Assembly (NCBI RefSeq): GCF_905171775.1
Contig: NC_053492.1
Span: forward strand, 278,400,938-278,464,937
Source: Rana temporaria
Taxonomy: Eukaryota; Chordata; Amphibia; Anura; Ranidae
DNA: 64,000 nucleotides
Direction: 5' to 3'
Of the stretch, positions 23,313 to 37,090 are shown piece by piece. The position numbers and the translations under genes are program-made. The notes below the pieces were generated by a model. It saw only the letters and a list, made by a program, of their open reading frames with translations, was not told the origin of the DNA and did no database searches. How positions within the stretch are numbered: position 1 is the stretch's first letter; each line of letters begins with the position of its first letter.

Positions 23313-23740
23313 TTATTCAGAAAGATTGTGCAAAAAGCAATAATTGAGTAAAAAAGAACTCCTTGTCGCAAATAACAATCTGGGTTATATTATTTAAAGA
23401 GGAATATCTGTCCCCTTTACTTCTAAAAGCCCCCACCCCCCCCCACTCAGCCAGCTTTGCTAGTCTGGCTTGTGCACAGATGTGCCAAAAAGCTCTGCCC
23501 AGTCTTCAGGTCTCAGCAGTGCCTGCACACATTTGCGCATGTGCAAAGCTCATTTGGCTGTACTTCTCTTGTGGATCATAGGAGTGCAGTTGGTTCTGTA
23601 CTCCTGTAACCCACTTTCAGAAGAAAGCGGGCTGACGTCACAGAGCCTGTCCAGACTCGAGAAAGATCCCGACCATATGGTCAGAAACCCGCCCACATAC
23701 CTGGACTTGGACCTGGCTTATGCTTTCAGCAAGCAACTAA

Positions 23741-24165
23741 GGGCCAGATTCACAAAGGAGATACGACGGAGTATCTCACATACTCCGTCGTATCTCTCAG
23801 AGTATCTATGCGACTGATTCATAGAATCAGTTACGCATAGATAGCCCTAAGATCCGACAGGTGTAATTGTTTTACACTGTCGGATCTTAGGATGCAGTAC
23901 CGCGGCCGCCACTAGGGGGAATTTTCAACGTAAACCAGCGTCGGGTATGCAAATTAGCAGTTACGGCGATCCACGAAGGTTTTTCCTGTCATTACGTTGT
24001 CGCACGTTTTAGATTCCCGTCGCAAAGATAGGGCTGCTATTAACATGGTGTAAAATTACTCCACCATGTTAAAGTATGCCCGTCTTTCCCACGTCGCTTT
24101 TGAATTTTTTTGTTTTCCTGCCGTAAGTACGTTACGCACGTCGCGATTCTCAACACGTCGGCGCG
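23741..24165. mobile_element. MITE with GGGCCAGATTCAC end, 3'-truncated
   Basis: Starts GGGCCAGATTCACAAAGG after TAA and parallels 6853-7542 in its three subterminal hairpins and 'accgcggccgcc' block. The right terminal repeat is missing; homology fades near 24165, after a local hairpin 'caacacg...cgtgttg'. Confidence 0.6.
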
Positions 24166-24446
24166 TGTTGAGAATGGGCAGAGCAGACAGCAGTGACTGA
24201 CGGTGTTTGATCACTCAGCCTTAGAGCTAACAGGGGACAGATGCAGCATTGGACCGATGCTTCATCCACCTAGGTAAGAATGATTCTAAAATTAAAAAAA
24301 TACCCATACTTCTCTTTAAAGGACTTCTATACCCACTCTCTTTTCCCACATGCGTGGGCATCCCACAGGTACCCAGATGTGGCACTGGGCTCTGCCAGGA
24401 CTTAACCCCTGTGGCATAAAAGGATGCAGGGTCACAGGGAGGAAGG

Positions 24447-24600
24447 CAGTGGCGTAACTAGAACCTTCAGGGCCCCGGTGCAAGGAACCATAAAGGACCC
24501 CCTTGAACCCCAGCAGGGGTTCTTCACTCCGAGTCCGGTGGTAGAACTCCAGGTCTCAGTCACAGGTACGACCTTTGTGAACCCTGTAGTTCCGCCACTG
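24447..24600. mobile_element. Short hAT-like MITE (CAGTGGCGTAACTA ends)
   Basis: Ends CAGTGGCGTAACTA at 24447 and TAGTTCCGCCACTG at 24600 are inverted repeats with two mismatches. The expected 8-bp duplication is not visible, so the boundaries may have been altered. Confidence 0.5.
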
Positions 24601-24639
24601 GTATCTGTCATTTTTTAATATTTTTTTACAATTTTTTAG

Positions 24640-24915
24640 GAGCCCTGTTGGGCTGGGGATTCAGATTGGAAGACCCGGCTCTTTACGGATCGCGGTAAAT
24701 TGCCGCTGATAGAGGCCGTTTACCACGTGATCGCTCCGTCAAATGACGGAGCGATCACTTGTAAACAAACCGGCATCATGTGATGACGCCGGTTCCTCTC
24801 TCTCCTCTCTGTACCGAATGGTACAGTGTGAGAGGAGAGGGGGGAGCGGAAGCAGCAGCAGCTGCTGTGGCTGGATCTGTGACAAATGCAGTCACAGATC
24901 CAGCCATCCATCCCT
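24640..24915. repeat. Palindrome-rich repeat fragment
   Basis: Contains two short perfect palindromes, 'gatcgctccgtca'/'tgacggagcgatc' near 24730-24756 and 'tggatctgtga'/'tcacagatcca' near 24872-24903. It may be the 3' part of the ranid-type dispersed repeat. The class is unclear. Confidence 0.35.
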
Positions 24916-25338
24916 CCCTGTGCAATACTCTGCAATACCAGCAATACTCTGCAATACCAGCAATACTCTGCAATGCCCCCATACTCTGCAATGCCCCCAT
25001 ACTCTGCAATACCCCCAATACTCTGCAATACCCCCAATACTCTGCAATACCACCAATACTCTGCAATACCACCAATACTCTGCAATACCCCCAATACTCT
25101 GCAAAACCACCAATACTCTGCAATACCACCAATACTCTGCAATACTCCAATACTCTGCAATACCCCAATACTCCGCAATACCCCCAATACTCTGCAATAC
25201 CCCCAATACTCTGCAATACCCCAATACTCTGCAATACCCCCAATACTCCGCAATACCCCCAATACTATGTAATACCCCAATACTCTGCAATACCCCAATA
25301 CTCCGCAATACCCCAATACTCTGCAATACCCTGCAATG
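24916..25338. repeat. AATACTCTGC minisatellite, about 29 units
   Basis: Tandem array of a 14-16 bp unit 'caatacccccaatactctg' with small length variants. Because the unit has no stop in several frames on either strand, long artefactual open frames (up to 261 codons) cross it. No start context, domain or composition supports a gene. Confidence 0.9.
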
Positions 25339-25446
25339 CGATTGCTATGACTAAATATAGTGATAACATGATACCCGGCCACGCAAAGCTCGAACACAAT
25401 GTTCACAGGATCGCACCGATGTGTGTCCCAGGGGGTGTGCTGATGC

Positions 25447-25818
25447 CATACCTCCCAACTGTCCCCGATTTTGAGGGACTGTGCCTGATTTGCAGCAATG
25501 TCCCTCTGTCCCTCATTCTCCTCATTTGTCCCTCATTTTGGTCTGTTCTATATAGATGTATATAAAATGCACCTTTTATCTATCAAAAAGTGTTTTCCAG
25601 TGCTAAACCTTTCATCTGATTTCTAAATTGCTGCATTTTTTAATTCCAAGAGCCAATATAAAGGAATAGTAGTGTTAAAAAAGCACTTGTGGGTTTAACC
25701 AATCGTATGTTTTTGTACAATTCTCCTTTAAGAGGGCGTGGCAATGGGTGTGTCCTATGCCTGCATACCTTTGCCGATAGGCATCCCTCATTTCCATTTT
25801 AGAAAGTTGGGAGGTATG
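25447..25818 (+). mobile_element. hAT-like MITE (CATACCTCCCAACT ends)
   Basis: 372 bp with ends CATACCTCCCAACT and AGTTGGGAGGTATG (the left end reads AACTGTCC, the right GAAAGTTGGG). It is flanked by GCTGATGC (25439-25446) and GCTAATGC (25819-25826), an 8-bp duplication with one change. A second copy lies inverted at 29015-29382. Confidence 0.7.
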
Positions 25819-26367
25819 GCTAATGCGCATGTGCTAGGCCTCATACCAGGACTTCGCCTAGCCTGGCTGTGCCGCCCGTCCTCAGTAAATGTACTGTGGG
25901 CAGGCAGCAAGTGGTTAAAGTTGTCCCAATGGGGTGTTTTGTAAATTGTATATTGTAAATAAACATTATGTGCTTTTAGACAATACATTGACAATACAAT
26001 ACAAATAATTACAAAACATTGTTCACTGTCTCTCTATGTACCGAAAAAGTCCAGTTTCTTGTATGTATGCAGTTGAATTTGTTGTTGCAGCAAAGCATCA
26101 TAACTGAGGCACATGTATGAACACCTAACGCTGCCATGTTAAGTTTTTAGAGGAGGCAGAAAAAAAATTGTATTTGTTATAACCCCCCCCCCCCCCTTTT
26201 TTGCCGCCGATATCACTAACACTCAGAAAATGGGTGCAATAATATAGACATTTTTCAGTTTTAACATATGGAGTGTTTTTTTTTTAGCGAATCTTTGTTC
26301 TATGAATATGCTGCAGGTGCATTAGAGAAGACAAGCAGCAGGCAGCACAACCCCTGTACGGCTTTAA

Positions 26368-26582
26368 GCCCTCGTTCACATTGGTGCGATTTGACAGACA
26401 ATATTAGTGTCCCAATCAATGCGATTCAGACTTGACGCCACACTCATTTCCAAAAGTAGTTCCTGCACTTTTGGTGACTTCAGGGGCAGTTTCAATAGAC
26501 ATCTGTGCATGAATCCGCACAGATGTCTTTCAAGCCGCCCCCGAAGTGGGACTGAAATGCTGTGTTCAGTGTGAACGAGGGC
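26368..26582. mobile_element. piggyBac-like MITE, TTAA duplication
   Basis: Ends GCCCTCGTTCACA at 26368 and TGTGAACGAGGGC at 26582, flanked by TTAA at 26364-26367 and 26583-26586. At 215 bp it is non-autonomous. The right TTAA is shared with the next element. Confidence 0.65.
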
Positions 26583-26586
26583 TTAA

Positions 26587-27182
26587 ACTGGTTGTAAACC
26601 TAGATACACCACTTGTACCTACAGGTAAGCTTATAATAACGCTTGCCTGTAGGTACTGTAAATATCTCCTAAACCTGGAAGTTCTGCCAGCAAAAGTCCG
26701 ATGTGAGTTCCTGAACGGAAATTCTGACCGTGTGTATGCTCCATCGGACTTTTGCTGTCGGAATTTCCGCCAACAAAAAATTGAGAGCTGGTTCTCAAAT
26801 TTTCTGATGGAAAAAATTCCTATCGGAAAAATCCGATCATCTGTAGCAATTACGACGTGCAAAATTCTGACGCATGCTCGGAAACAAATCGACGCACACT
26901 CGGAAGCATTGAAGTTAATTTTCTCGGCTCGTCATAGTGTTGTACGTCACCGCGTTCTTGAGGGACGAAAGTTCAGAGAACTTTTGTGTGACTGTGTGTG
27001 TATGCAAGTCAAGCTTGAGCGGAATTCCGTCGGAAAAACCATCCAAGGTTTTTCCGGCGGAAAATCCGATCGTGTGTACGGGGCATAAGGTTAGTATTTC
27101 ATAATGAGCTAGTGTGCGATGCATACTAGCTCATTATGCCTTTGTCTTACAGGGTTTTTTTTTTCTTCTGGTTTACAACCAC
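26587..27182. mobile_element. piggyBac-like MITE (AGTGGTTGTAAACC ends)
   Basis: Left end ACTGGTTGTAAACC after TTAA 26583-26586, right end GGTTTACAACCACT before TTAA 27183-27186. A local hairpin 'tgtacctacaggtaag' / 'cttgcctgtaggtac' lies at 26620-26657. A Harbinger-like segment ending at 27085 is nested inside it. Confidence 0.6.
26700..27085. mobile_element. Harbinger-like MITE, left end eroded
   Basis: The right end GTGTGTACGGGGCA followed by TAA, and interior blocks ('aaaatccgatcgtgtgtac'), match the cohort at 22976-23312. The expected left terminal repeat is not found; similarity begins near 26700. Confidence 0.5.
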
Positions 27183-27843
27183 TTTAATCACATTGCTTGG
27201 GAACACCTACCGAAGGACCTTGGCCCCTTTAAACAGCTTAAAGCTTACCATGTTTCAATGCAAAATAATGTGCTGTTGTTTATTCTTCATACTGAGCACA
27301 AATGAGCTGTTACTTTGGAACAAAAAAGGAAAGAAACAACCTACTAAACTGTGAAGTGAACACAATGCAATCATGTGCAGGGAAATTCAAATAGTAAAAG
27401 GTATACAACCGAGTGTAGTAAAATAACAGAAAACTAGAGAACCAAAATGTCTGTGTTTTCAACCCGCTCAGATTTTATAACTGTCCCCATTAGGCTTACA
27501 GAAATAGTATGCTGATCTTTGAAAAAGGATGTTTTATAATGCTTGTGTAGAGTGACTATGTGTGGGCACCATTCCCTGCAGTGCATTATCCTTTCTAAGG
27601 TGTTTATGTTTCCATGCATAGTACTTTCACTTCATCACTTTCTGCACATATCTATCATCATTGATGAGTGTGTGATCAGCAGATGTCCAAGAAAACTCTC
27701 TTTGAGGTTACATTCTGTTAACACCTCTACATAAAATATGTACACTGCTTAGCTGAGTCTATTCTCTACATTAGATTCTATAATTTCACAGCTGACTGTA
27801 CGCTTATACTAAACTAAGCAATATCTTTTCTTTCCTACCTTAA

Positions 27844-28518
27844 AGGGGTTGTAAAGTAAAAAAAAAAAATTCCTTTTAAAATATAGTCTTCAGGCATTTA
27901 TGAATGAAAAATGTCATCATTTTTTTTTTAAATATCGCTATACCTCTTAAAAAGCATCTTCATTGTACGCCTCTGTCAGTCCTGTGTCTTAATTTCCCCT
28001 CACTTCCTGGTTTGGCGGTGCGCGTGCATAGTGTAAACGTCACTGCCTAATGGGAACTACAGTTCCCATTAGGCTTAGCGGCTCGCGCATGCGCAAAAGC
28101 GTTTTTTTTTTGTTTTCCAAGGGCAGACGAGAATGAGCAAACGTTATTGTGTACTATTAGCCACACTCCGCCCCTACCTCCCCCAGTATACACCCCTTCC
28201 CGCCCCTCTCCAAATACAATGAATGGGAGGGAGGCGGAGCTACAGCGTCCTAGAGACACCCAAGAATGTGCTGTCCTCCTTGCCTGTGAAAGACACAGAA
28301 CGTCTAGAGGCGAGCACGTTGTGGACGTCATGCTTTCCACCTTGAAAAATGGCTGGAAAAATGGTGGAAATTAATAAGAGGAGGCACAGGAAATGGCACT
28401 TTCAACGTTGAAATACAATTCTTTGCAGGGAAAAATGAAAGAAGAGGTAAGGAACTTCTAAATGCTCTAACATAGATGAATCAATTTAGAGAATAAAAAA
28501 CGAACCTTTAGTGTTCCT
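27844..28518. mobile_element. piggyBac-like MITE (ranid AGGGGTTGTAAAG family)
   Basis: Flanked by TTAA at 27840-27843 and 28519-28522, with a short degenerate inverted terminal match AGGGGTTG / GTGTTCCT. The interior contains the palindrome 'gggaactacagttccc' at 28051-28066. Class assignment rests mainly on the TTAA flanks. Confidence 0.45.
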
Positions 28519-28761
28519 TTAAACTCCAGCCAAATGTCCAAATACACAATGGGAAGCTACTTTACAAATAATTTCAAATTTTGTCCAGGCAATCCCTAAG
28601 ATTTACACAGCCCTGCTAAACAGTTGTGTCAAATTGGTAGCTTAGCTTTTCTATACTGTAGTTAAGCAATACAGATGGTTCACCTCATCGCCCATAGCTT
28701 TTGACTGTACGTTAAAGGAGCAGAATCAGTCTGAGGAGGTGATTTCTCTCTTCATTCTGTC

Positions 28762-29585
28762 ACTGTGGTTTGGGGTTCTGACAATTCATCTCCCAGTATG
28801 AGTACTGGCGTACAAGGGATTATACAAGATGATTTTTAGTCAAGTAACAGGAGGTCTCAACTAGGGGTCAGAGGTGCCCCAGCCAGTAGACAGGAGGTCT
28901 TCTCCCAGGAGTCAGGTTGGCTCCTATCGCAGTGTTAGGAAACCCCCCATCCAGAGGACTAAAGACTAAGTAAGCCAAGTGAACCAGGAGAGCTTGAAAA
29001 CACAGTCAGAGGGACATACCTCCCAACTTTTTGAGATGGGAATGAGGGATACCTATTAGCAAAAGTATGTAGGCATGAGACACACCTCCTGCCATGCCCC
29101 CTTAAGGGAGAATTATACAACAAAATGGTAAACCCACAAGTGCTTTTTTTACTACTGCTATTCCTTGATAGTGGCTTTTGAAATTTACAAATGCAGCCAT
29201 TTGGAAATCAGATGAAAGGTTTAGCACTGTGAAACACTTTTTGAAAGCTAAATAGTGCCTTTTTTTATACAACTATATAGATCAAACCAAAATGAGGGAC
29301 AAATAAGAATGAAAGAGGGACAGAGGAACATTGTTCCAATTTGGGGACAGTCCCTTGAAAGCAGGGACAGTTGGGAGCTATCAGTAGGGAGAGCAGTGGT
29401 GCAGCTGACTGGGAAACCAGGTAGCTTGATACTTTCAGTTGATGGTGGAAACCCCTGTGTGGACAACTGATTTCTATGTGAATTGTTCTATTCAATAAAA
29501 GTGGGCCACCATGCCCTAAAATCAAGCTGGGACCGGCATAACCCATTGGAAAATGCATCTGCCATATGAGCATAATCACTCCAAC
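28762..29585 (+). repeat. Possible solo LTR related to 13406-13942, split by a hAT-like MITE
   Basis: From about 29400 the order 'ggtggaaacccctgtg', AATAAA at 29492-29497, 'agtgggccaccatgccct' and 'cattggaaaatgca' parallels the 3' part of the solo LTR at 13406-13942. The 5' boundary is uncertain and no target duplication was found. Confidence 0.45.
29015..29382 (-). mobile_element. hAT-like MITE, inverted copy of 25447-25818
   Basis: The ends start CATACCTCCCAACT and finish AGTTGGGAGCTATC. Interior words ('cacaagtgctttttt', 'cagatgaaaggtttagcac') match 25447-25818 in reverse. No convincing duplication flanks it. Confidence 0.65.
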
Positions 29586-30830
29586 ATGGCACCCCATACT
29601 CCGGAGCATAGGTGTGCGCAGCCTATTGCAATACCGAGAAGAGCATAGACACTTCTCTTATGGCAGAGCAGGTAAGAGGTAGATCGTTTACATGTTCCTG
29701 CTGCTACACAGAACTATATTGCTAATGTGCATTGAATGATTAGGGTGTGTCTGGGTACAACTGGCACACCCTGTGTGCACACCTATGCTCCAGGGGTATA
29801 CCAGAAAGTTTTTGGGGGTGCAATTATAAGCATGCCTATGCTGTGTGTGAAAAATAACTTGTTAACATGACAACTTTGTAAAAAATATATAAAATGTCTT
29901 ATTTGTCCAAAAATGTTACCAAAAAAAATGCAAATGACAAAAATGTCATTTGGGTTCAGTGTTGCATGACTGAGTATTTGTCATTCAAACTGTGACAGCA
30001 GTGAAAGCTGAAGGCCTAGGCAGGAAGGGGTAAAAGTATCTGGACTTGAGGTAGTTAAACCGAACCCTGCCATCAACTAATTTTTTGGTCTGCTGTTCTT
30101 AAGGTTTATGGATTATACATATCTGTGCCAACTTTGTGAAATGGTGAAAGAAACTTTAAGAGGAAATGAAGTTCAGATTAGTGCATTAGACTGAGCAGAT
30201 CTGTCTTATATTTAAGCCAATGGAATTTTCCTTTGAACAGATGCCTATGTAGATGCCAACAGTAAAATCAACTGTACACAAACTGGCATTTCCTTTCATC
30301 TTGACACATCATTTTACATACACTCTACATGAAATATCAGTTGCTTGCTAAGTTACTGGCAGTTTTTGAGCAAAGGAAATATAATTCATGTCGTGTAAAG
30401 ATTTTTCCTGAGTGTAACCCTTGCAAGATTGGGTTTCATTATTTTGACTACAGATGTGCCAATCTACACAAATGTAATTTGGACAGGCTCTGAAGCATAA
30501 TGTGTACCGAGGTGCATAACGATTGCAGACGCGTCAGATTTTTCTTCTATCTGCTGCCAAGAAAAAGAACGAGACACAAACTTTACACTTCCACCCTGAT
30601 GCTCTGGTTCTGAATCAAATATAAGGGGTTTAAAAGATTTGGGTTGCCACTGTGTACATACAGATTTTCTTTTGTATAGCTGACATTTGATAAAAGTAAA
30701 AGCTTGTCTCTATTATCCTATTTCTGGATTAAATACTAGTGTGGCTCCTATGTATAGGTGTTATTGGTAATTTAAACGGTTTGAATATTTTTGCCTTTTC
30801 TGCTTTGTGTATATGTCTGCTTGTTTTACT
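29586..30830. other. No recognisable feature
   Basis: Mixed AT-rich sequence without terminal repeats or conserved frames. Confidence 0.4.
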
Positions 30831-30839
30831 TGTCAATGG

Positions 30840-31203
30840 TGACTTTACTGTGTTTACTGTGTACGGACTCCGCCAGCTCAGCGGGAGATCTCTCCACAGA
30901 TCTCCGTTGAGCTTGCGGATGACATGTCCCTCTCTGCTCACTGAGCTGTGCTGTCTCCTATGGAGAGATCTGATGAAAACAGACAGCATGTCTGTTTTCT
31001 TTAGATCTCACCCCATCCGATCCGCCATGGACGGATGGTGACGTATTGCCATACATCTGATTTTAGCGGATCGGGTTGGAATGCAAGCGGACATGTCACC
31101 GCTGACATCCAATGCTCAATAAGATTGCCTGGAGCGGCCGTTCAGCTCCACCGACAAAACTGACAGGCAGATCGGAACGGTCCGACCGTGTGAAAGGGCC
31201 TTA
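30840..31203. mobile_element. MITE right-hand part (GGGCC-TTAA end)
   Basis: The right end 'ggtccgaccgtgtgaaagggcc' abuts TTAA at 31200-31203 and resembles the GGCC-ended cohort. Internal complementary blocks ('gagatctctcc', 'ggagagatctg') support a hairpin-rich MITE. The left terminal repeat was not located. Confidence 0.4.
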
Positions 31204-31709
31204 AAGTGTACATAAACCCTAACAATTAACTTCTCCTATATGTTCCCATCTGGTCTGTTAAGTATACCATTGGAAACATTTTGTTTTATATGTTTTAATA
31301 AGTGCAAAAAATAATGTTGATCTTATCTGAAATTCAAAACTGTCCTGTTTCCTTTACACAATTAGTTATCCAAAAAGCTTATTTAGCCTTCCTACTTCTG
31401 TAGTTCCCATCTACTCAACGTGCTCAGATGTAGATGCAGGCCCCTTTAATTCCTTTTATCGCAAATCCCTGGGTTCCCTCCCGCAGAAGCTTAGAGAGGC
31501 CACACCTGATGAGACAGAGGACAAGTGATCTGTAGTCAGGTGAGTGTCCTTCCCTTGTCTTAACTAGCATGTTAGCAACCAGGCTTGAGCCTAATCACAA
31601 AAAGCTTTTCGAGCAGACCAAGCTACTGTGGAGGGCACCTCCCTGATTGTTGGCAGAAAACTCCAATTCCAATGGGGTGGAATTTTGTCCTTGGTTCGAT
31701 CCAGCTCTT
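31204..31709. other. No recognisable feature
   Basis: Its first 40 bp resemble 22390-22440. The rest is unassigned. Confidence 0.35.
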
Positions 31710-31725
31710 CATCTGTACTACCATA

Positions 31726-32989
<1,264 letters not shown>

Positions 32990-33005
32990 CATCTGTACTA
33001 CCATA

Positions 33006-34180
33006 GCTACCCTGAACTACTACTGACCAATTACAGTCCTAGGTTGTAGCTACAGCCAGTGAAAGTCCTCTATAGTCCTGCTCCCCTCTTAATGTACTGT
33101 CCATCACCAGGGAGGAAGGAATATGTAGTGATGATAAGGAAGCGATACTCTGCTAGGCAGCTTAAAGGGGTCGCAGGCAGGTGACCCCGTACTACCGCAG
33201 TTTAGCAAAGGACACTGGTAGGGCTCACAATGCTGAGTTCTCAGAAAAGCTGCATGTTGTCAGCCCACAATAGGATGAAACTGAATGCTTTTCTAGCAGA
33301 TCAACAAGTATTTTTTCTGCTCTTGCAGGTTATTTAAAAGTATAAAGCTCAGGGAAATATGTATGGATTGGAAAGATTTACTACATATTTATTTATTTTG
33401 CCTTTACATATGCTTTAACCTGGAACTAGAGAATAATAGCTAAAAAATATATGTGGATACGTGCAGGAAACTGTTTCACATGTTAAAAGATTTGTTATTC
33501 TATTCACGGAATAGAACAGTACCCATCATCCTAACTAAAAAAAGTTCAGGTTCTCCCTTTTGAAATTCACCCAATCATCGTTATTACCAGTCCTGTATAT
33601 ACCATTATACATTTTATTACATTTTGTGCACAAATGAAAAAATGCTTTATAATTTAAAGATGAATGCCATACAAACAGCTAAATGCACAAAAGGCTTTGT
33701 ATTTGTGTTTATCCAGTTCTGAGATTTACAAAGCTTTGTCACACAGCACATCCCTGTCTGGCAGAGCAGGAAACGTGATTTTTCTCTACTGAAGTCTGCT
33801 GCTTGTCCCTCACCCAGCCTGTGATTGGACAGTAAAAGAAGAATTAGCAGACAAAGGAATTTACCCCTCTGTCACTTTGCTCTTTCCTTTCACCAGCATG
33901 TCCTTTGTTAGAGCATGAGCAGTGCAGTACTACTAACTAACTCTTTGTAATGCTTCCTCCTCTCCAAGTCTGAGCTCTGCTATACAAGGACTTGCAAGAG
34001 GTTGATACCAGCCCAAATATGAGTACTTTCAATTCTTCCATTTAAAAAAAAAAAAATAATGGTATAACAATGAATGTAGAGCTGAATTGAGTCGTGTCTT
34101 TTTTATCTGCCTGTAGTTGATCTTTACATGATTATTTTTTCAATGCCAGACTTCTAAACCCCAGTAGGGTTATAGAGCAA
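33006..34180. other. No recognisable feature
   Basis: AT-rich sequence with no frame above 60 codons carrying a motif. Confidence 0.4.
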
Positions 34181-34287
34181 AAGAGAGAGAGAGAGAGAGA
34201 GAGAGGGAGGGGAGGAGAGAGAGAGAGAGAGGGGGGAGGAGAGAGAGAGAGAGAGGGGGGAGGAGAGAGAGAGAGAAAGAGAGGGCA
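34181..34287. repeat. (GA)n microsatellite with GGGGAGGA variants
   Basis: Purine-only tract of about 105 bp with periodic G-runs. Confidence 0.9.
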
Positions 34288-34592
34288 AAGTGCCTCTTTT
34301 TTTTATACCTCTAAGTGGCAGCTGCAAAAAAAAAGGGTATTTCAGTTGGAGAACGATATTTATGGGGCACTTAAGGGAAATTGCTTTTTTAATTGTATAG
34401 TATGAATATGTTTAAAATAATAGCAGAAAAGGTAGCTTAAAACAAATTGAAAACCAATTTTTGCTTTGCCTTTAATTTAATATAGAGGAAAGTCAGTAAA
34501 GGGATTACCGTAAGAGGGCCTTAAGTGAGGAGAACTGGAAAGTATACAGTGTGTAGTGTTGATGATATATTCTTTTCATTAGGATACCATAA

Positions 34593-35129
34593 TTCAGCCT
34601 TTTTCAACCAGAGTGCCGTGGCACCCTTGGGTGCCCTGTTGGTCTCTTTAGGGTTGCCTTGACAAAATGCAAAAAATTGCCTCAAATTGCCCAAAATTGT
34701 CAGCATGCTAGTAGGTGGTTCTCGCCTGCATTTTTTGTTACACAAAGGTTTTAATTTGTGCAGCATTACAACCTTGAGCACCAGGTGAGCCAGCTGTTGG
34801 GATTCTAATAAATTATGATGTCATAAATTGATAAGGAAGATATTGAGCACCTGAGGATGTCCTTGTTTGCCCTTCTGCGTCTGCACTGGGGTCACATTAG
34901 CCAAATGAGGGAGGGCAACAGAGAGAGGAGAAACATGGGAATACTAGTCAGTACCAGTGTGCAAAGGTTTATAAAATAAATCATGTCTAATGTTGGGTGT
35001 CCAATGTATGTCATTGTCGCTGCATTATGTAAAACTATTTATTTCTTTTACATTTTAGAATAGGCTGCTCCGACATTGTGCATCATTTTTCTAAGGGTGC
35101 CTTGACTGAAAAAAAGGTTGAGAACCAAT
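34593..35129. mobile_element. hAT-like MITE (CAGCCTTTTTCAACC ends)
   Basis: The left end CAGCCTTTTTCAACCAGAG and right end AAAGGTTGAGAACCAATG are diverged inverted repeats. The internal word 'gtgccttgac' occurs in direct orientation near 34655 and again at 35098. The flanking duplication is not clear. Confidence 0.5.
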
Positions 35130-35768
35130 GTCATAGGGGAAGTTGGAGCAGTCAAAGAGAGGAATAATTAGGATGTGGACTTTGGTGGTGATCTAGCAAA
35201 GGATAGACATGGTCTGGAGATCTACTGAAGGAGTAAACAAAGCTGAATTCAAGACCGATGAAAAAGCAATGATCCAGGCTGAAAACTGTGCCAGAGCATC
35301 GTTCATGTCTACGTGAGTTTTATGTATCTACAGTCACCTTCATAAAACATAGAAATGTAAAATCTTATGCAAACACTTAAAAATAGAAGAACCAATGTTG
35401 CACAAGCCTGAAAGTCCATGACCCTCAAAAAGAATGTGAATTTTCAGAAAGGTAAAGATACAAATCTCATGTCCTATTTCTCTTTTCCTAATTATGTTTG
35501 TTTTGCTGAAGTCACTAACTTCCTGACTTGAAGTTGTCTATTACCATTTAAAAATATGTATGTGACCTTTCACTGTGCCTTGCCTTTGCACTTCCTAAAG
35601 GAGATAAATGACATTGAAGGGCTCTACAGCTCAATTTGCATTTTGGTGGGATCAATAGCAGATTATTATTACTTAAGCTCAGTAAGGTATGGGACCACTA
35701 ATGATACTATACAAGTATTATGTGAAATTATACATTGTGGGATTATATACGTAGTATGATAATGATTG
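35130..35768. other. No recognisable feature
   Basis: AT-rich sequence without recognisable elements. Confidence 0.4.
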
Positions 35769-35771
35769 TTA

Positions 35772-36164
35772 GGCCGCGTACACACGATCAATCCATCCGA
35801 TTAGAATGGTCCGAAGCTGACTGATGGTCTGATGTGCTTACACACCATAGGTTAAATAACCGATCGTGTCAGAACGCGGTGACGTAAAACACAACGACGT
35901 GCTGAAAAAAACGAAGTTCAATGCTTCCAAGCATGCGTCGACTTGATTCTGAGCATGCACAGGTTTTTAACCAATGCTTTTGTATACTAACGATCTGTTT
36001 TGACCTATCGGTTAGGTGTCCATCGGTTAAATTTTAAAGCAAGTTCTAATTTTTTTGACCGAAGGTTAACTGACCGATGGGGCCCACACACAATCGGTTT
36101 GGACCAATGAAAATGGTCCTTCAGTCCGTTTTCATCGGTTTTGACCGATCGTGTGTACGCGGCC
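35772..36164. mobile_element. Harbinger-like MITE, perfect TTA duplication
   Basis: Terminal inverted repeats GGCCGCGTACACACGATC and GATCGTGTGTACGCGGCC match perfectly over 18 bp, flanked by TTA at 35769-35771 and 36165-36167. This is the best-preserved member of the cohort. No coding capacity. Confidence 0.8.
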
Positions 36165-36375
36165 TTAAAGGTTAAGTGCACCTTTGTTCACCTTTTTTCC
36201 CCCTAAATTCCAGCTCCCCTATGTACCAAAATAGCATTATTGTACTTCTTTTTCAAAAATAAAACAACTTTACATTTATTCTACCCACACTTACCTCACT
36301 CTATTCATTGATGTTTAAAAACCCTGCTCCATTACTTTTACCTTACTTCCTGAACAGACTTTAGGTCATAATACA

Positions 36376-37090
36376 GGAAGAAGTTTTTATTTTTTGCGCT
36401 ATAAAAAAAAGAGCGAAAATTTAAAAAAAAACAATATTTTGTACATTTTGCTATAAAAAATATGCCAAAAAAATTAAAAAAAAAATAATTTCTTCATCAG
36501 TTTAGTCCGATATATATTCTTCTACATATTTTTAGTAAAAAAAAATCACAATAAGCGTATATTGATTGGTTTGCGCAAAAGTTATAGTGTCTACAAAATA
36601 GGGGAAAGATTTATGTAAATTTTATTATTATTATTATTTTTACTAGTAATGGTGGTGATCTGTGATTTATTTTAGATACTGCTACATTGCGGAGGACAGA
36701 TCGGACACTTTTGACACTTTTGTGGGACTCTTGACATTTATACAGCTATCAGAGCTAAAAATAGCCACTGATAACTGTATAAATGTCATTGGCAGGGAAT
36801 GGGTTAACACTAGGGGGCGATAAAGGGGTTAACTGTGTTCCCTATGTGTGTTTCTAACTGTGGGGGAATGGGAGTGACTGGGGAAGGAGACATATCATTG
36901 TTCCTACTTAGTAGGAACACACAATCTGTCTCTACTTCCCTGACAGAACCAGGATTTTTCAGTTCACACAGGCACAGGCTGGGCACGTGCATCGGCTCTG
37001 GGAACACGGGCGCCTGTTATGGCATCTTAAAGAGCCGAGGTATAGCTATGGCGATGTGCGCAGCCATGCCAACCTACCGCAATATAACTG
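36376..37090 (+). repeat. Ranid-type dispersed repeat, sense copy, 5'-truncated
   Basis: Same family as 1-824 but in the opposite orientation. It shows the same series of blocks, including 'cactagggggcgataaagg' at about 36811, where 1-824 has 'aggggttaacactaggggg' on its minus strand. Confidence 0.75.

Noticed and set aside
24720..25565. Open frames of 128-261 codons on both strands
   Set aside because: They cross the AATACTCTGC minisatellite, whose unit lacks stops in several frames. The products are monotonous repeats with no domain.
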